A stretch of DNA of 64,000 nt from Cornus controversa (lineage: Eukaryota; Streptophyta; Magnoliopsida; Cornales; Cornaceae). The stretch lies in assembly GCA_026545225.1 (NCBI GenBank), contig CM048845.1, forward strand, positions 100,374,033 to 100,438,032, read 5' to 3'. Both the position numbers and the translations under genes were made by a program. The notes under the pieces are model-generated. The model saw only the letters and a list, made by a program, of their open reading frames with translations. It did not search any database and had not been told where the DNA came from. Below are positions 1-11,900 of the stretch, piece after piece; positions within the stretch are counted from its first letter, which is position 1, and each line of letters opens with the position of its first letter.

Positions 1-2001
1 TCCCTTGAGTCGCTCTTCCTCAATCACACAAAGTGCTAATAGCTGGTTAATATTTTATTTTGTCTCATGTAAATTATAATTCACCTTGAATTTCTCAAAA
101 AGACCTAAACAGAGAATTAATATATCACTATGTGGACTAATAACTCATCATCAAATGTGATTCTCTGCTCCCTTAAAGCATTAACCAGTTTGCACATTAT
201 ATAAATGTGCTCCCTCATTGAACCATTGTCATCATATCTGGCTGACACAAGTTGTGTCAGATAATAATACTGTAACTGCTTCTTGGTGCCATGAACTACT
301 TCCTAATCAGATCAAGAAATTTCTTAGCAGTATTAAATACTAGAATACCACCCACAAATCATACCAATAGAAGCACAAATCAACCTTATGGCAATTGAAT
401 TACCTTTAGTCCACTTAAAATGTAACAACTTTACTACCTCAGAAGACTCTACAACCAGCATAGAGGGTTTCTCCTTAAAAGGTACAGACTCGTAGTCTAA
501 TAAACCCAATATAATATCAAAACATGTCTCCTAGGTAAGTATAATTTGAACCATCCAGTAGTTCAATCCCTGTAAGCTATATCTAAATTGCGGAAGCATT
601 AATAACCTCAATACGTGTTATATTAAATAACACCACATAAACAACATATAAAATAATATGTCACAGCTTTAGGGATTATTACTTTAATTCGTACTTGGAG
701 TTTTAAGCCGAATTTATCAGGGTATTTTACTATGTGCAAAACCTTTCACCCTGCGGGAATAGGTAAGATGTCATTTAAAAATCACCTTTCGGCAGAATTT
801 TAAATACATTTACCCCCCAAATTTACGATTAAATCGCACATAGACCTAGTTGATTATGCTTGAATTATTACTAAACATTTCCACTACCTTTGGGCAAGAG
901 GGTCATTTAGTTCTAACCCAAACACTCTCAACTATTCTACTCACTTATCCTACATTAAGACACTGATCACCTTTGGGCAGAACAAATGCCCCAATATAGG
1001 TAAGTGTAATATAAGACCTTAAAATTTTAAAAATAATAACTTACATGAGTGAATGTCACCTTTGGGTAGGTATCACTCACTTTGGATACTACCTTGAAAC
1101 GGTCACTTTACCGGTCCTCCTAAACCCCAAGGAAAGACCTAAACTTTAAATCTTCATTTTATTTAGGTTCATAAACTTCTTTATAATGCACATAAAAATA
1201 AACCCAAATATAATGAAACAATATTTGAACATGGATCAAAATAACTTGAATATAAATAAAAGAAATATATTTATAATAACCCATGCACATAAAATCCACT
1301 GTTCATAACTTTTTCAAATTTAAATGTTTAATCTGAAAACTCCAATAAACAACAAATGCTTAATTTGATCTTTATAAGATACGCATCAGTAGCCTCCAAG
1401 CCCAATTATAATGGATATAAAAATAAATAAATAACAATTTACTCAAGGTCAATTCATGTGTATGCACTGTATATTATCGTATACTTCTATTAGAAAATTA
1501 TATTCTAGTAAATATACATATGTCATATGCATGTATATAGATATCGGAAACTTTAAATTTTAATACACATGTTATATGCATGTATATAGATATCAGAAAA
1601 CTTTAAATTTTGACACACACATATGTGCTGTTGACTATAATTGAGGTCCATTATATCAACAATATATACAACAGGACCATAATAAAACAATAGACCCAGA
1701 TAACTTGGCTAGTTAAAAAAATAAATTTCAAACAAGCCATTATTACATGTAACCAAACAAAATGACATATATAACATATACACGTTTAGCCGGGATATAA
1801 CAAAATCGTTTTACTTATATATATATATACACACACACGATTCCAATAATAAAATAAAAAACAAAGTTGTCATAGCTTTGTTTACCCATGTACACGTAGC
1901 TTTGTTTACCCATGTACACATGCTCCAGTCATGATTTTTCATATATATATATATAAAAGCCTGAATCATTAATTACTTAATAGATCAACTGAAACATGTA
2001 A

Positions 2002-2044
<43 letters not shown>

Positions 2045-2822
2045 TTTAAACATGCCATGTAACTATGCACAAATTTCGAGAATTCTATACATGTAAAAGG
2101 TGACCATGAAATCTGAGATTTCAAATTAACAAACTTTACATGTATATGTAATCGTGTGCCTTCGTACAACGCAATCATAGGAAATATATATATATATATA
2201 TATATACATACATGAGTCTGTTCATGCGCGCAATTATAGATATAGACAATTTACACGAAATTGGAGGGAAATCAATTTTTCTAGATTCCTACAAGAAAAA
2301 GCTCCAGCTTTAACCATGGCTCTAATACCAATTGTTGGAATTTATTCCATACCCAACTTGTAAAAATCAAGAAAACTGCAATTAATTAAAGAGGAAATTT
2401 TAATTGACATACCTGAATGAAGATTAAGCTGTAAAATACCTTTGAGTTTCTGCAAGAGATCCTTAGAGAGCTCTACCCCCTTTCTGAGAGTTGTCCTTCG
2501 ATAAGGCTGAATAAGGGTTATGAAACCCTTATTTATGAAACCCTTATTTATAACAACAGGGGGGACAGCTTCTCTACAAATAAAATACTTAAGTCTCCCT
2601 TCCTATCATGGAGACCTAGATATCAACGGTTAGGATTAAATCCCACTGAATAAAGTTGAAAAATCACAATCCAACGGTGTAAATATTGTACTGTCAATTA
2701 GACCACAATTGACAAGTATAACCCCAACCCATCAAATAACAATAATTACATTACAATCCAATTTTAGAAAAATAATGCATAGAACCACAAAAAATATTTT
2801 ATTTATTTAAAATATTCCAACA
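1..2822 (-). mobile_element. Ty1/copia LTR retrotransposon relic, 5' part
   Basis: The element reads on the minus strand and runs off the left edge. One LTR is visible at 2333-2822 (490 bp). It begins TGTTGGAAT and ends ATTCCAACA in either orientation, as plant copia LTRs do. A primer-binding site complementary to initiator Met-tRNA (TGGTATTAGAGCC on the minus strand) lies at about 2314-2330, two bases inside the LTR. About 1.8 kb of non-coding leader follows, and at about 1-540 there is sequence resembling a copia gag polyprotein (UBN2-type). The coding part is broken by several interruptions. The second LTR is outside the window, so age cannot be judged. Its outer end lies exactly where homology between duplication copies A and B starts. 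Confidence 0.75.
1990..2215. repeat. AT dinucleotide microsatellites
   Basis: Two runs of alternating AT, at about 2008-2042 and 2183-2206, lie inside the leader of the copia relic. They are simple-sequence repeats with no coding content. Confidence 0.8.
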
Positions 2823-2959
2823 CAAATTTCTTCGGCTAGTTTTTAAGTAGGCTTCTATATTAGTATGCCCACATGACATTAGTACATTACTAGTAGAAAT
2901 GTTCATAATTTTCATTTAGAAAATTGTGCAAGGAAGATATAAGAATAACAAAACAAAAA

Positions 2960-4821
2960 TCATCCCTTAATTTGTTCGATGAAGTTATTGAAATTCTTGA
3001 ATGATGATCCACCTTCGGTGATACTCTGTCTACCCAATTCCTTCATCTTCACTGCATTCGCTCTTATACTACCATCAGACAGCAACATTTCCATCTCTCT
3101 CTTTATCTCATGCTTTGAGATGATCCCATTTCCCTCTGGTTTCAATCCTAAACCCACCTTCCAAACATCACAAATGTAGCTCCTATTGAGAAACTGATCT
3201 GTAAAGTAAGGCCAACACAGAAAGGGCACACTCATGCTTAGACCCTCTATGGTTGAGTTCCAACCACAATGGGTCAGAAAGCAAGCAATAGAAGGGTGAG
3301 CCAATACTTTCTCCTGAGGTGCCCATTTGACTATCTTTACATGATCAGCAACTCTCTCCAAGAACCCATCAGGGTATCTATAAATAAGCGCATCAGTGAG
3401 GTTTGATCTCACAACCCACAAGATTGGTTGTGCTAGCAATTCAAGTCCTAGTGCTAGTTCTTCAAATTGTTGAGCACTGAAGATTGTTGTGCTGCCAAAC
3501 GCGACATATATGACTGATTTGGCAGGCTGTGCATCGAGCCAGGTTAAACAAGTTGAGTCCTCAGGCCAAAAGTTTCCTGTGCATTGCCCAAAATCATCAC
3601 TTGACAGTAATGGACCGATAGATAGGAGGTTTGGGATCAATTTGCAAGCCAAAGACTCAAGCTCATTGAATGAGTTGCAAAGAAGCCAATTTGAAGTTTT
3701 GGCAGCTTCAATGGCGGACAACGTTAATGCAAATGCCACCTTTTGTGCGGTTGGGTCGTCCGGCCAGTTCCATGGAAAATCAGCAGTATTCATGGCAGGC
3801 AAGTCCGGTGACAGACAGATCATCTCATTTTTCAAGGCAGTTCCTATGAAAAAAAAATCAAATAAGTACATAAATTGAAGCAAGAATAAATGCTACTTTT
3901 GTTAAATTAATTTTGTGGATTGTTGGCTTTTGTACAAGTATGTTTTAGCTTCTGATTGGTTCTTGACAACTATGAGGGAAAGGAACAGAAAATGCATCTA
4001 TATGCCTACATGATTGTTTTCCTTTCCTTTCCTTCCTTTTCCCTGAGAATCAAAAGATCCTCAAAACATTCAAAGAACTTGAACCAACTGAATATTAAAC
4101 AACTTGAAACTCAAAACAGTGATCTGTCCAGCTTTAGGCCTTTTACATGGGATCACTTGCTGTTGCTGTCAAATCTTAGGGAAAATCTTTGCTCTCTCTC
4201 TCTCTCACACACACACAGTCACATCTTGCAGTATTTTGTTCTGTAAGAAGAAAAATCGGATGGTCTAACCACAAGATTACATTAAGACTAAACTATTTGT
4301 CCTGTTAAAGTAGAGTAAGAATAGAATATACCATCATTATCAATTACTGCAGCCTCAATCAGCTTTGGAATGTGGAGACCACAGGCAAAGACTGTCACTG
4401 ATGAAGGCCAAAACATGGCATGCTTGATTCCCATCTTTTGAGCAATTCCTAGAGCCCATGAGACTGCTACTTCAGCAAGGACACAAGTGATGTGTTCATC
4501 ATCATCACTTGATGAATTGATCTTGTTAATCAGGTCCTCCAAATGACCAGGCATGACTTTCAGAATAGTTTCATTCAGCTTTGTCACATCTTTTCGATCA
4601 TCCCCTGGTTCAAGTCCATCAGGGATCGATACCATCTCAATCCGGTTTTGCTCTTCACCCTTCTCCCGCGATGCTGCCAAGATTAAATCATGTACGAACT
4701 CTGTGTTCACAAATGTAACCTTGACACCGCCATCAGCAATCCGTTGTGACAGCTTCATGAGGGGCCGTACATGGCCTTGTGCAGGGTATGATACAGCTAG
4801 CACATGCGCTCGCTTGCCCAT
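2960..4821 (-). CDS. UDP-glycosyltransferase, UGT83A1-like (copy A)
   Basis: Two exons, 4821-4332 and 3843-2960, joined by a phase-1 GT-AG intron, encode 457 aa, the usual length for a plant family 1 UGT. The product should transfer a sugar from a UDP-sugar to a small acceptor in the cytosol; the acceptor is unknown. Residues 1-20 hold the N-terminal motif with catalytic His17 (PAQGH). The 44-residue PSPG box spans residues 337-380, starts WAPQEKVLAHP, contains HCGWNS and ends with Gln44, typical of UDP-glucose users. The start at MGKRAH was chosen over an in-frame ATG 84 nt upstream because family members begin there and a TATA box lies only 70 nt upstream. The position of the usual catalytic Asp (residue 117) is Glu in this copy. 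Overall similarity is closest to Arabidopsis UGT83A1 from memory. Confidence 0.9.
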
Positions 4822-4890
4822 GATTTCTGATAACACGTTTACAATCTGCTTGGACATGTATATATTGGTGTTTGTTTGCTTGATGAAGAG

Positions 4891-4900
4891 AAAATATATA
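4891..4900 (-). promoter_or_regulatory. TATA box of UGT copy A
   Basis: The minus strand reads TATATATTTT about 70 nt upstream of the chosen ATG. With a usual TATA-to-start spacing this leaves a leader of about 40 nt, which would exclude the alternative ATG at 4905. The same site is present in copy B. Confidence 0.5.
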
Positions 4901-4905
4901 CGCAA

Positions 4906-5950
4906 CTCAAGTGCATTGAAAGATACTTCAACGAGTCATCACCAATTTAAAAAGGTTTTTTTAGAACTTTTTGTTCATTGGCCTTTTGTTAGATCACTGT
5001 TGCATATTTTGGCTCAATTCAATTTTTTTCCCTTAATGATGAGATTCTACTGTTGATAGATTAACAGATGAATGGACTTACTCAAACTATATGTTTCATA
5101 TAAGACATAAAGAATGAGTAGAAACAAGCTTTTAGTATCAACAAGTTAGTTCAAAAGCTTGCTAATGGTATCTTTCTTCAATAGTACCAAAATATTTTTA
5201 CCTGGATAGGAAAAATGAATAAACAGAGAAAGATATCTTTTTTGGTGTTTAATTATTTGTTCTCTTTCAACCATCAATTCTATTCGTGGCTCTTTTGGGT
5301 GTCTGGTTACATCCATTCCGTTAGTGTTGGTTAAAATTCTTTTGATGATGTGTTTTAGGTGCGTGCGCGGTCATTTGATGAAAAATGCATAAGCCATATT
5401 CTTATGCATAGCATGTGTTGGGATCCTTTGCATTTCCTAGTGAATTTACATCAGAAGAGTAGCAAACTCCTTTTCTTGAGGTTCCATTCAACCATCTATC
5501 CAAGATCAGCTATTCTCAACCTCGACAATATCAAAAGCAACATTAAATTAAACAAAAGATTGCCATATATAACACATATAGAAAGATTAATGCTTCTGAA
5601 ACCTAAACTTGCCTATTCATACAATTCTATGAATTACAACAATACTAAATGATTTGATGCTTGACATGTTCAAATAGTCACTAGTTTCAGCAAGCCTGTA
5701 ACTGTAATGGGCTAACAAATATCAATAAGCAATGCAATAGATATTAATGGTTTGTCACCAATTGATTTTCATTTAATTCAAATACATCAATTGGAAGGTA
5801 ACAGACACCAACTACCTCGGTCGAGTTTGGTACTCCTTCCCACTAAATGTACCAAACTTAGAACATCACAAATCAAAATCAAAATCAAAATGCTTTCAAA
5901 GAAAAGGGGCCAGTTATACTGTCATGTCTTAATTCATAATCTAAGGAATC
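4906..5950. other. Spacer between UGT copy A and the Asterix 3' end
   Basis: About 1 kb of AT-rich sequence forms the UGT 5' flank and the Asterix 3' flank (both genes read leftwards). It is repeated almost unchanged in copy B. I see no separate gene here. Confidence 0.6.
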
Positions 5951-8900
5951 CTAACTTTGTGTTCCAGGTCGAGCAGGCCCCAGGTAGTTCGTAGCCAATC
6001 CCATAACAGCAAACCTGGAGTTAAAATATAGTATCAGAAAGAAAGAAAGAAAAAGATTAATTTACATATTCCACAGGTCGACTTAAAGATAAGAAATATA
6101 ACCATAATATCAAGTGAGACATTGCTAGTCAAGAAAAGATCAACCTCATAAAGCTTGACACTATTATGCAAGGAAATGACATAGTCTATTATCAAAGTCA
6201 AAATTACATCAAGGAATTTAAAGCAGAATTTCCAAAACAGGCCAGATTCCTGTCCAGATTCTCTTATTGATGAAAATCTGTGCCATGTCAAGGCTTTTCA
6301 ATTTAAAAATAACACATATTAAGGATTTCTAAAAGTTGGGAGGGAAATATTTGATTAACAGCCTAAGTTACACAAAATAGAGTTTTGCCTTTTTTTATTA
6401 TAAATAATTTGAAGCAGTGTATCTCCCACTGAATAGAAGAAGGCTTTTGCAGCTCTGCAACCTTGGGAACACAAGGAGGAGCTTTGGCAGCACCCATTTT
6501 CTTAGAACTTGATCATATAAAATTGATTATAGAACACAGCAAACTAATAAATGACAATCTAATAAATAGGCTATTCAATTTGATTAACTTAAAGGAAATC
6601 AGATGTTAATCATGTGGCTTATTTACGCCAACACAATAAGAATTTTATATACAAATATACATTTATGTGTAAAACAATATAGAATATCAATGCATGGTCA
6701 ATCATGTAATAAACATATGGAGAAAAAAAAATTAGGCAAAGGCTGAGCCCATAAAAGTCATAGGTTATGGCCTAAAATACACAGAAAACCCAAATAGGCA
6801 GACCATGCGCAACTGTACTGACCCACTGACTTTGGTACGCTAGAATGACCCTGTGGGAAAATCTAGTTAGATACCTGCAAGATCTAACATCAAGGTAATA
6901 GGGGCTATCTTCAAATAGGGGCTATGAACAGGTCAGTCTGTCAGACCCTAAATCAAGCATTGGAGGATAATAAATTAATCAGCGAGAAAATAACAACTTA
7001 TTAATTAGCCTTGTGATAAAGGTATGTAAAGTTCTCCAATCATTGGTTGAACAGCAAATAAAAGGGCTCTACCAAAAAATTTGATGATGATTTTCCCTAT
7101 AAACAGGTAAGTAAGGTCATCCATCAATGAAGAGAAGACTTCTGCTCCTTAAGAAATAAACTGCATACAACTAAAATATATACAACTCTTTAGGAATTTA
7201 GCCACATGAGCCCCAATCCACGTTTCCTTTGAGTTTTTTAGTGATGCAGCCAGCCAGTCACAAGGTGAGAGAGCCTTTAAATTCATAATGCAACTGCCTG
7301 TAACAATTTTGCTTGAACCGAAATCAAAATAAACTTACTCAGTGTGTCAATTTCATTGTATATTGTTTTTCTATTTCATCTATTTAATTTTTTTTCTATT
7401 AATTCAAATACATCGTAATTTTGCAATATAATTGACATTACTTCAAAAATTAATTGGGAAATGTGTTAACTATGAACCTATGAATAATAGAACTCATTAA
7501 TTCCATGAGAGAAATTTGCAGTACAATTATCATAATCGCCTAGTGATAAGAACATGAATTTATGTCACCAAATTTCGTGCACGCCCACAAAATCAATAAT
7601 AAATAAGCCAAATGTAGGAATCAAGCTTTTTAGCATTTTTCAAAGCCCTTTCTAAATATGCAATGGATGCAGATCTTTGTTCCTTTATAGCCATATAGAT
7701 TCTAGTTATCAACTTGAGTTGGATGGAGGCGGTAAGCCCTTGCAGAAATCCAATGTGGTGAAGATTCAAATTTTACCTCAATTCACCTCTTACCGTCCAA
7801 GATTTCGAGTGTATCCGATAAAAGCTCAATTTAGTCATTGGTAGCTTTCTGGGTTCGCCCAAGTTCTAAAGCTGAGGGCTCAAGGCAATTGCATTTCTAG
7901 ATTGAAAAATGAAGTGTGCAGAGGAAGCATGTTTCATCCTCAACACTTCTTTAAAAATGTTTGTACTCAATTTAATGAATCCATTAAGATTATTACACCT
8001 AACAACAAACATGATTACAATTCTATTCTAGAGTCATAATTAACCATGCATTAGAAAAGGCACCAGAAAAGGCACCAGAACACCAATACAGGCTCACTGA
8101 ATGCACATGGCATGTGGTTTGATGTATGCATCTATAGGCATCAATCTCGATTGGGAATGCGTTAGAATACCTCCCATTCTTCACCACCACACCCCACCCT
8201 CCCCCCCCCCCCCCCAAAAGAGAAAGGCATGGAAAGGAGTAATATACGGATTAAGTGGCTCAAACTGGTATCTGCAATAGTCATGCCCTGTAGATATTTA
8301 GGTTAGCAGTTGTTTACTTTTTTAGTAGGATGCCACTACTTATTTAACAAATCAACACACATTTAGAGTGATTTGCCCTCACTATTCATTTTTCTCCATA
8401 CCCCCAATCTTGTGTAGAACATTTAAACAAAAAGGAAAAAAAAAGGTACTAACCTTCCTTAAATGCACTTTTGTGGGTGCCTCCATCATAAAATATTGTC
8501 ATCAAGTATTATGATCCTTTACCTCGAATAGAATTCATCTCTACATGATGTATGTTTTGTTGGGATTATATGCCCTAAAAGCCAATTATTTGTATATATG
8601 ACATTGGGGAAAGCTAACCTCCCTGCTTTCATGGGGAGGTTAAGCTTTGTCCCATATTTTTTAGACAATAAAAGCCCTTCACTTTTATTGTTTAGCATTT
8701 TAAGTGAAGGCTACTTCTGTCATTTTATATTTTTTTTGCATCTCCACTTCAACGTTCACTTTTCCTTGAACATCTACGTCAAAAATACCACTCACCAACA
8801 ACCATGGATTCCACCAACAAGATGAATGTTTTAATGTATTCTGGTCGGAATCCATGATCGACGACCACGAAATCCATGGATTCCGTCCGAACTGCATCCT

Positions 8901-11900
8901 GCATCCATGGATTCCGACAGGCATAGTAAAATTGACAACCATGGATTTTGGCAGGAGTGCAGGACTACATCCTGCTTCCATGGATTTCGATTCACCGAAG
9001 ATCTCGTGCACAACGGCTAGGAGAGGTTGGACCCGACATGGCGGCAGAGAGATTCAGGATTAGTGCACGGAGTGCCGGTGGCTGTGACGACAAGTTCACG
9101 GCAATGGCAAGGTCGTGACAATGGCATTGAGAGAGAAGGTGGTAGAGGTGGCGACAATGGCACTAAGTGTGAGAGAGAGAGAGGCTATGAGAAGGAGAGA
9201 GAGAACAGGTGGGTTAGGGTTTTTTTGGTTTTGAAATTACATTAATGTCCATCATTTTTGTGAGGGGGCAGAGTCTAATAGGGTTATATTTGACTAAAAA
9301 TATGTGGACAAAGCTTAACCTCCTCATGAAAGTGGGGAGGTTAGCTTTCCCATTTGACATTTTATTAATAAATGTGATTTTTTATTAATTAAATATTCAC
9401 GCCTTGGGCTTTTCATATGTTCGCATGAGATGCATTGGGGGTGACTAAGTGTGAGAATGAGATTTACACAGGAGATTTGCGTTCACCTGCTTCTTGCATC
9501 TTGGCATTGTTCGCAGTCGTTAATAAAGCTAGACGCTTTATTCTGTAAGACCATAACACACTTGACCTCTATGAGATAGGATGGTTTGTCTTGATCATTA
9601 GAGTAGTTAACTCTAAGTCACCATGTCAGTGTGCTAGGAGCACACTGAATTGGATCACCATAAGATCACATCACACAAATTACTGCCATTATTTTGGTGT
9701 GATTCTCATCTACTGAATGCATTAGGCTCTAAATCCTGAAAGGTTTAGTGGACTCAAGTTTCAGTGTTGGTCATTTTGATTTACTAATGTGTGAGATCTT
9801 TTAAGATTAATACCACAGTATCTTGGGTGGCCATTGTTGGAGCTGTGGGAATGCAAACACTCAATGTAAAATATCACCTTGATGCAATTTAAAAAGTTTG
9901 ATCACTAGAACTTGGCCAGGGCATTTTAGTAAAAAATGTCAAATGTTTACTAGATTTTGATAAACCATTCAAGGTAAAAACGGATGCCTCCGGTCAGAAT
10001 ATTAGGGGTGTGTTAGTGCAAGAAGATCGTCCGGTGGCCTTCGAAAGGAGTCTTCCAAACTGTTTGGAGAAATTATGATATTCAATCCATGCTTCTCTAT
10101 TTTTCTATTATTCATGCCTGAAAAACATTTATTTTGAAAATTCTTCTATCAAAGAATTTAATCCAGTGATCATAAAGTTTTAAATTGGCTACTCAAGAAA
10201 TATAAGATATAAGTAAGCCTTAAGTGGGGACAGTATTTAATTTTCTTGGGGCTACTTGTGGATATTCAATAGTGGAGGGGCTTAAATGCAATAATTTAGT
10301 AGGACATGGCCTTGTTGTAATTTCCAAATCCTATAGTGCAATTACAATAAAATAGTGGTAATTATTGTAATTAATTGGATAGAAATAAAATTATGAGATA
10401 ACTCAATCACTATCCAATTGGAGCTAGGATAAGGAAGCCCTTTGGATCCTCATCTCTAACCCCATTTATTATAAAAGGATATTATCTCTCAGGTTATTAT
10501 TCTGTAATTGTATATACATAAAATACAGAATACAGAATAACAATAATAAGAGATAGAGGTTTCCAAAAACCTACATTCTAGGGTCACAGAGGTGAAGCTT
10601 CAGTGGTGTTCAAGAGAAAGAGTGTTCTTGTATCGACGATCAATCAATCGTCCAAAGGTATTAATTCAATCTTAACGGTTTCGATTTCATTAAAAATCAC
10701 GTGATAAAGATCCTATATTTTTTTTAAAATTGCTTTCGTTTTTCTTCAGATTTTAACAAATCCATAACATATCAAATTACTTCACCTTCCATGTAATAAA
10801 AATTGGATTGAGTCTCTCTTCTCTCCTTTCCTTTCACTTTATTAGTATCTATGTCTCTCTTTCACCTTATTGCAGGTGAAACTCGAACGAGTTAGGCAGG
10901 TTAAAGAGACAACCCACGCTCAACCCAACCCAACCCAACCTTCAACTCAAGTTCCCCAACACTTGTTCAAATTTTTGAACTCGGGTTGAGCTTGGGTTAA
11001 ATAGCAATCAAACTGAGAATTGGGTTGATCTCCATTAGCCTCATGTTGGTTTACACCTACGCATTAAGATTCTAAAAAATGAATGTTAATATATACAAAC
11101 TTTTCCTTACCCGCCATAAAGTCAATTAGAGGCATTACTAATCTGGATTTTTTTGTACTCCTACATCATAATTGGACCCTAAACATATGAAACTGATCAC
11201 ACACAATTTTGTGCCATATACAACAATTCATCTTTTGATTTGAAGCAAAATTTTATGGCTTCTTCATTTATAAGACTTCTACGCATTCCTACAAGGGCAT
11301 TAGGATATACGAGCATAAAGAAACACACGATTTTAAGTTCTTGGAAAAGTTTCACATTTCAAAAACAGTTTGAATGAGTTGAAAGAATGCTCTCCAAAAG
11401 CTTGGTTTAAAATATTTAGTGATTGATAAAATAAAATAAAAAGGAATCATCCAAAAGTGAAGGAACACGGCATATTCGTGAAGCACTTAGGCAAAAGAAA
11501 AGGAATCCCAAACAAGTAACAACTAAATAACATTGGGGTGGGGAGTAAAAAGAAACACTTCATATCCTTTATCTTGATCCTAAAGTGTGTTGTGCAATAT
11601 CACAAAAGGTACTTAAAAAAAAGGTTTGAGATTGAATCTTAAACATATAAAAACAAAATTGTTACGAACATGGTGCAACAAGCATAATGAACCATGTATT
11701 TATTCATATTTAAGAAGACCATCCTATTTAAGAAGTCTCCAACTTTTTCATACACAACAAAATAGAAGCAATTTTTGGCGTCTAAAAAATTTCCTTCTAG
11801 ATTTTCATTCTGTTTCCATCTTTTGTGATTAAATGATTTAAAAAAGGGGAAAAAATTATAACTTGACATGTCATGAGAAACAGAACATTATCAACAATTT

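Larger units (their letters stand above)
2823..6461. repeat. Segmental duplication copy A (UGT gene plus Asterix last exon)
   Basis: This 3.64-kb block is repeated, with only scattered differences, at 16556-20185 in the same orientation. It contains a complete UGT gene, its 5' flank and the last exon of the Asterix gene with some of the preceding intron. The left end coincides with the edge of a copia LTR. The right end lies at about 6461, after which the two copies share nothing. The near identity of coding and non-coding sequence points to a recent duplication. Confidence 0.9.

Noticed and set aside
3489-3878. 129-aa plus-strand frame (also at 17223-17612)
   Set aside because: It is the antisense shadow of UGT exon 2 and is conserved only because the exon is.
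6420-6510. Minus-strand frame starting MGAAKAPPC at the right breakpoint of copy A
   Set aside because: About 50 codons, no recognised homology, and part of it is shared with copy B where it has no start. Not enough to call a gene.
8201-8215. Run of 15 cytosines
   Set aside because: Unusual in an AT-rich intron, but homopolymers are error-prone in assemblies and no function is suggested.
9027-9245. Arg/Gly/Glu-rich open frame inside the Mutator-like element
   Set aside because: It is produced by GA-rich simple sequence in the transposon interior and there is no evidence of a captured host gene.
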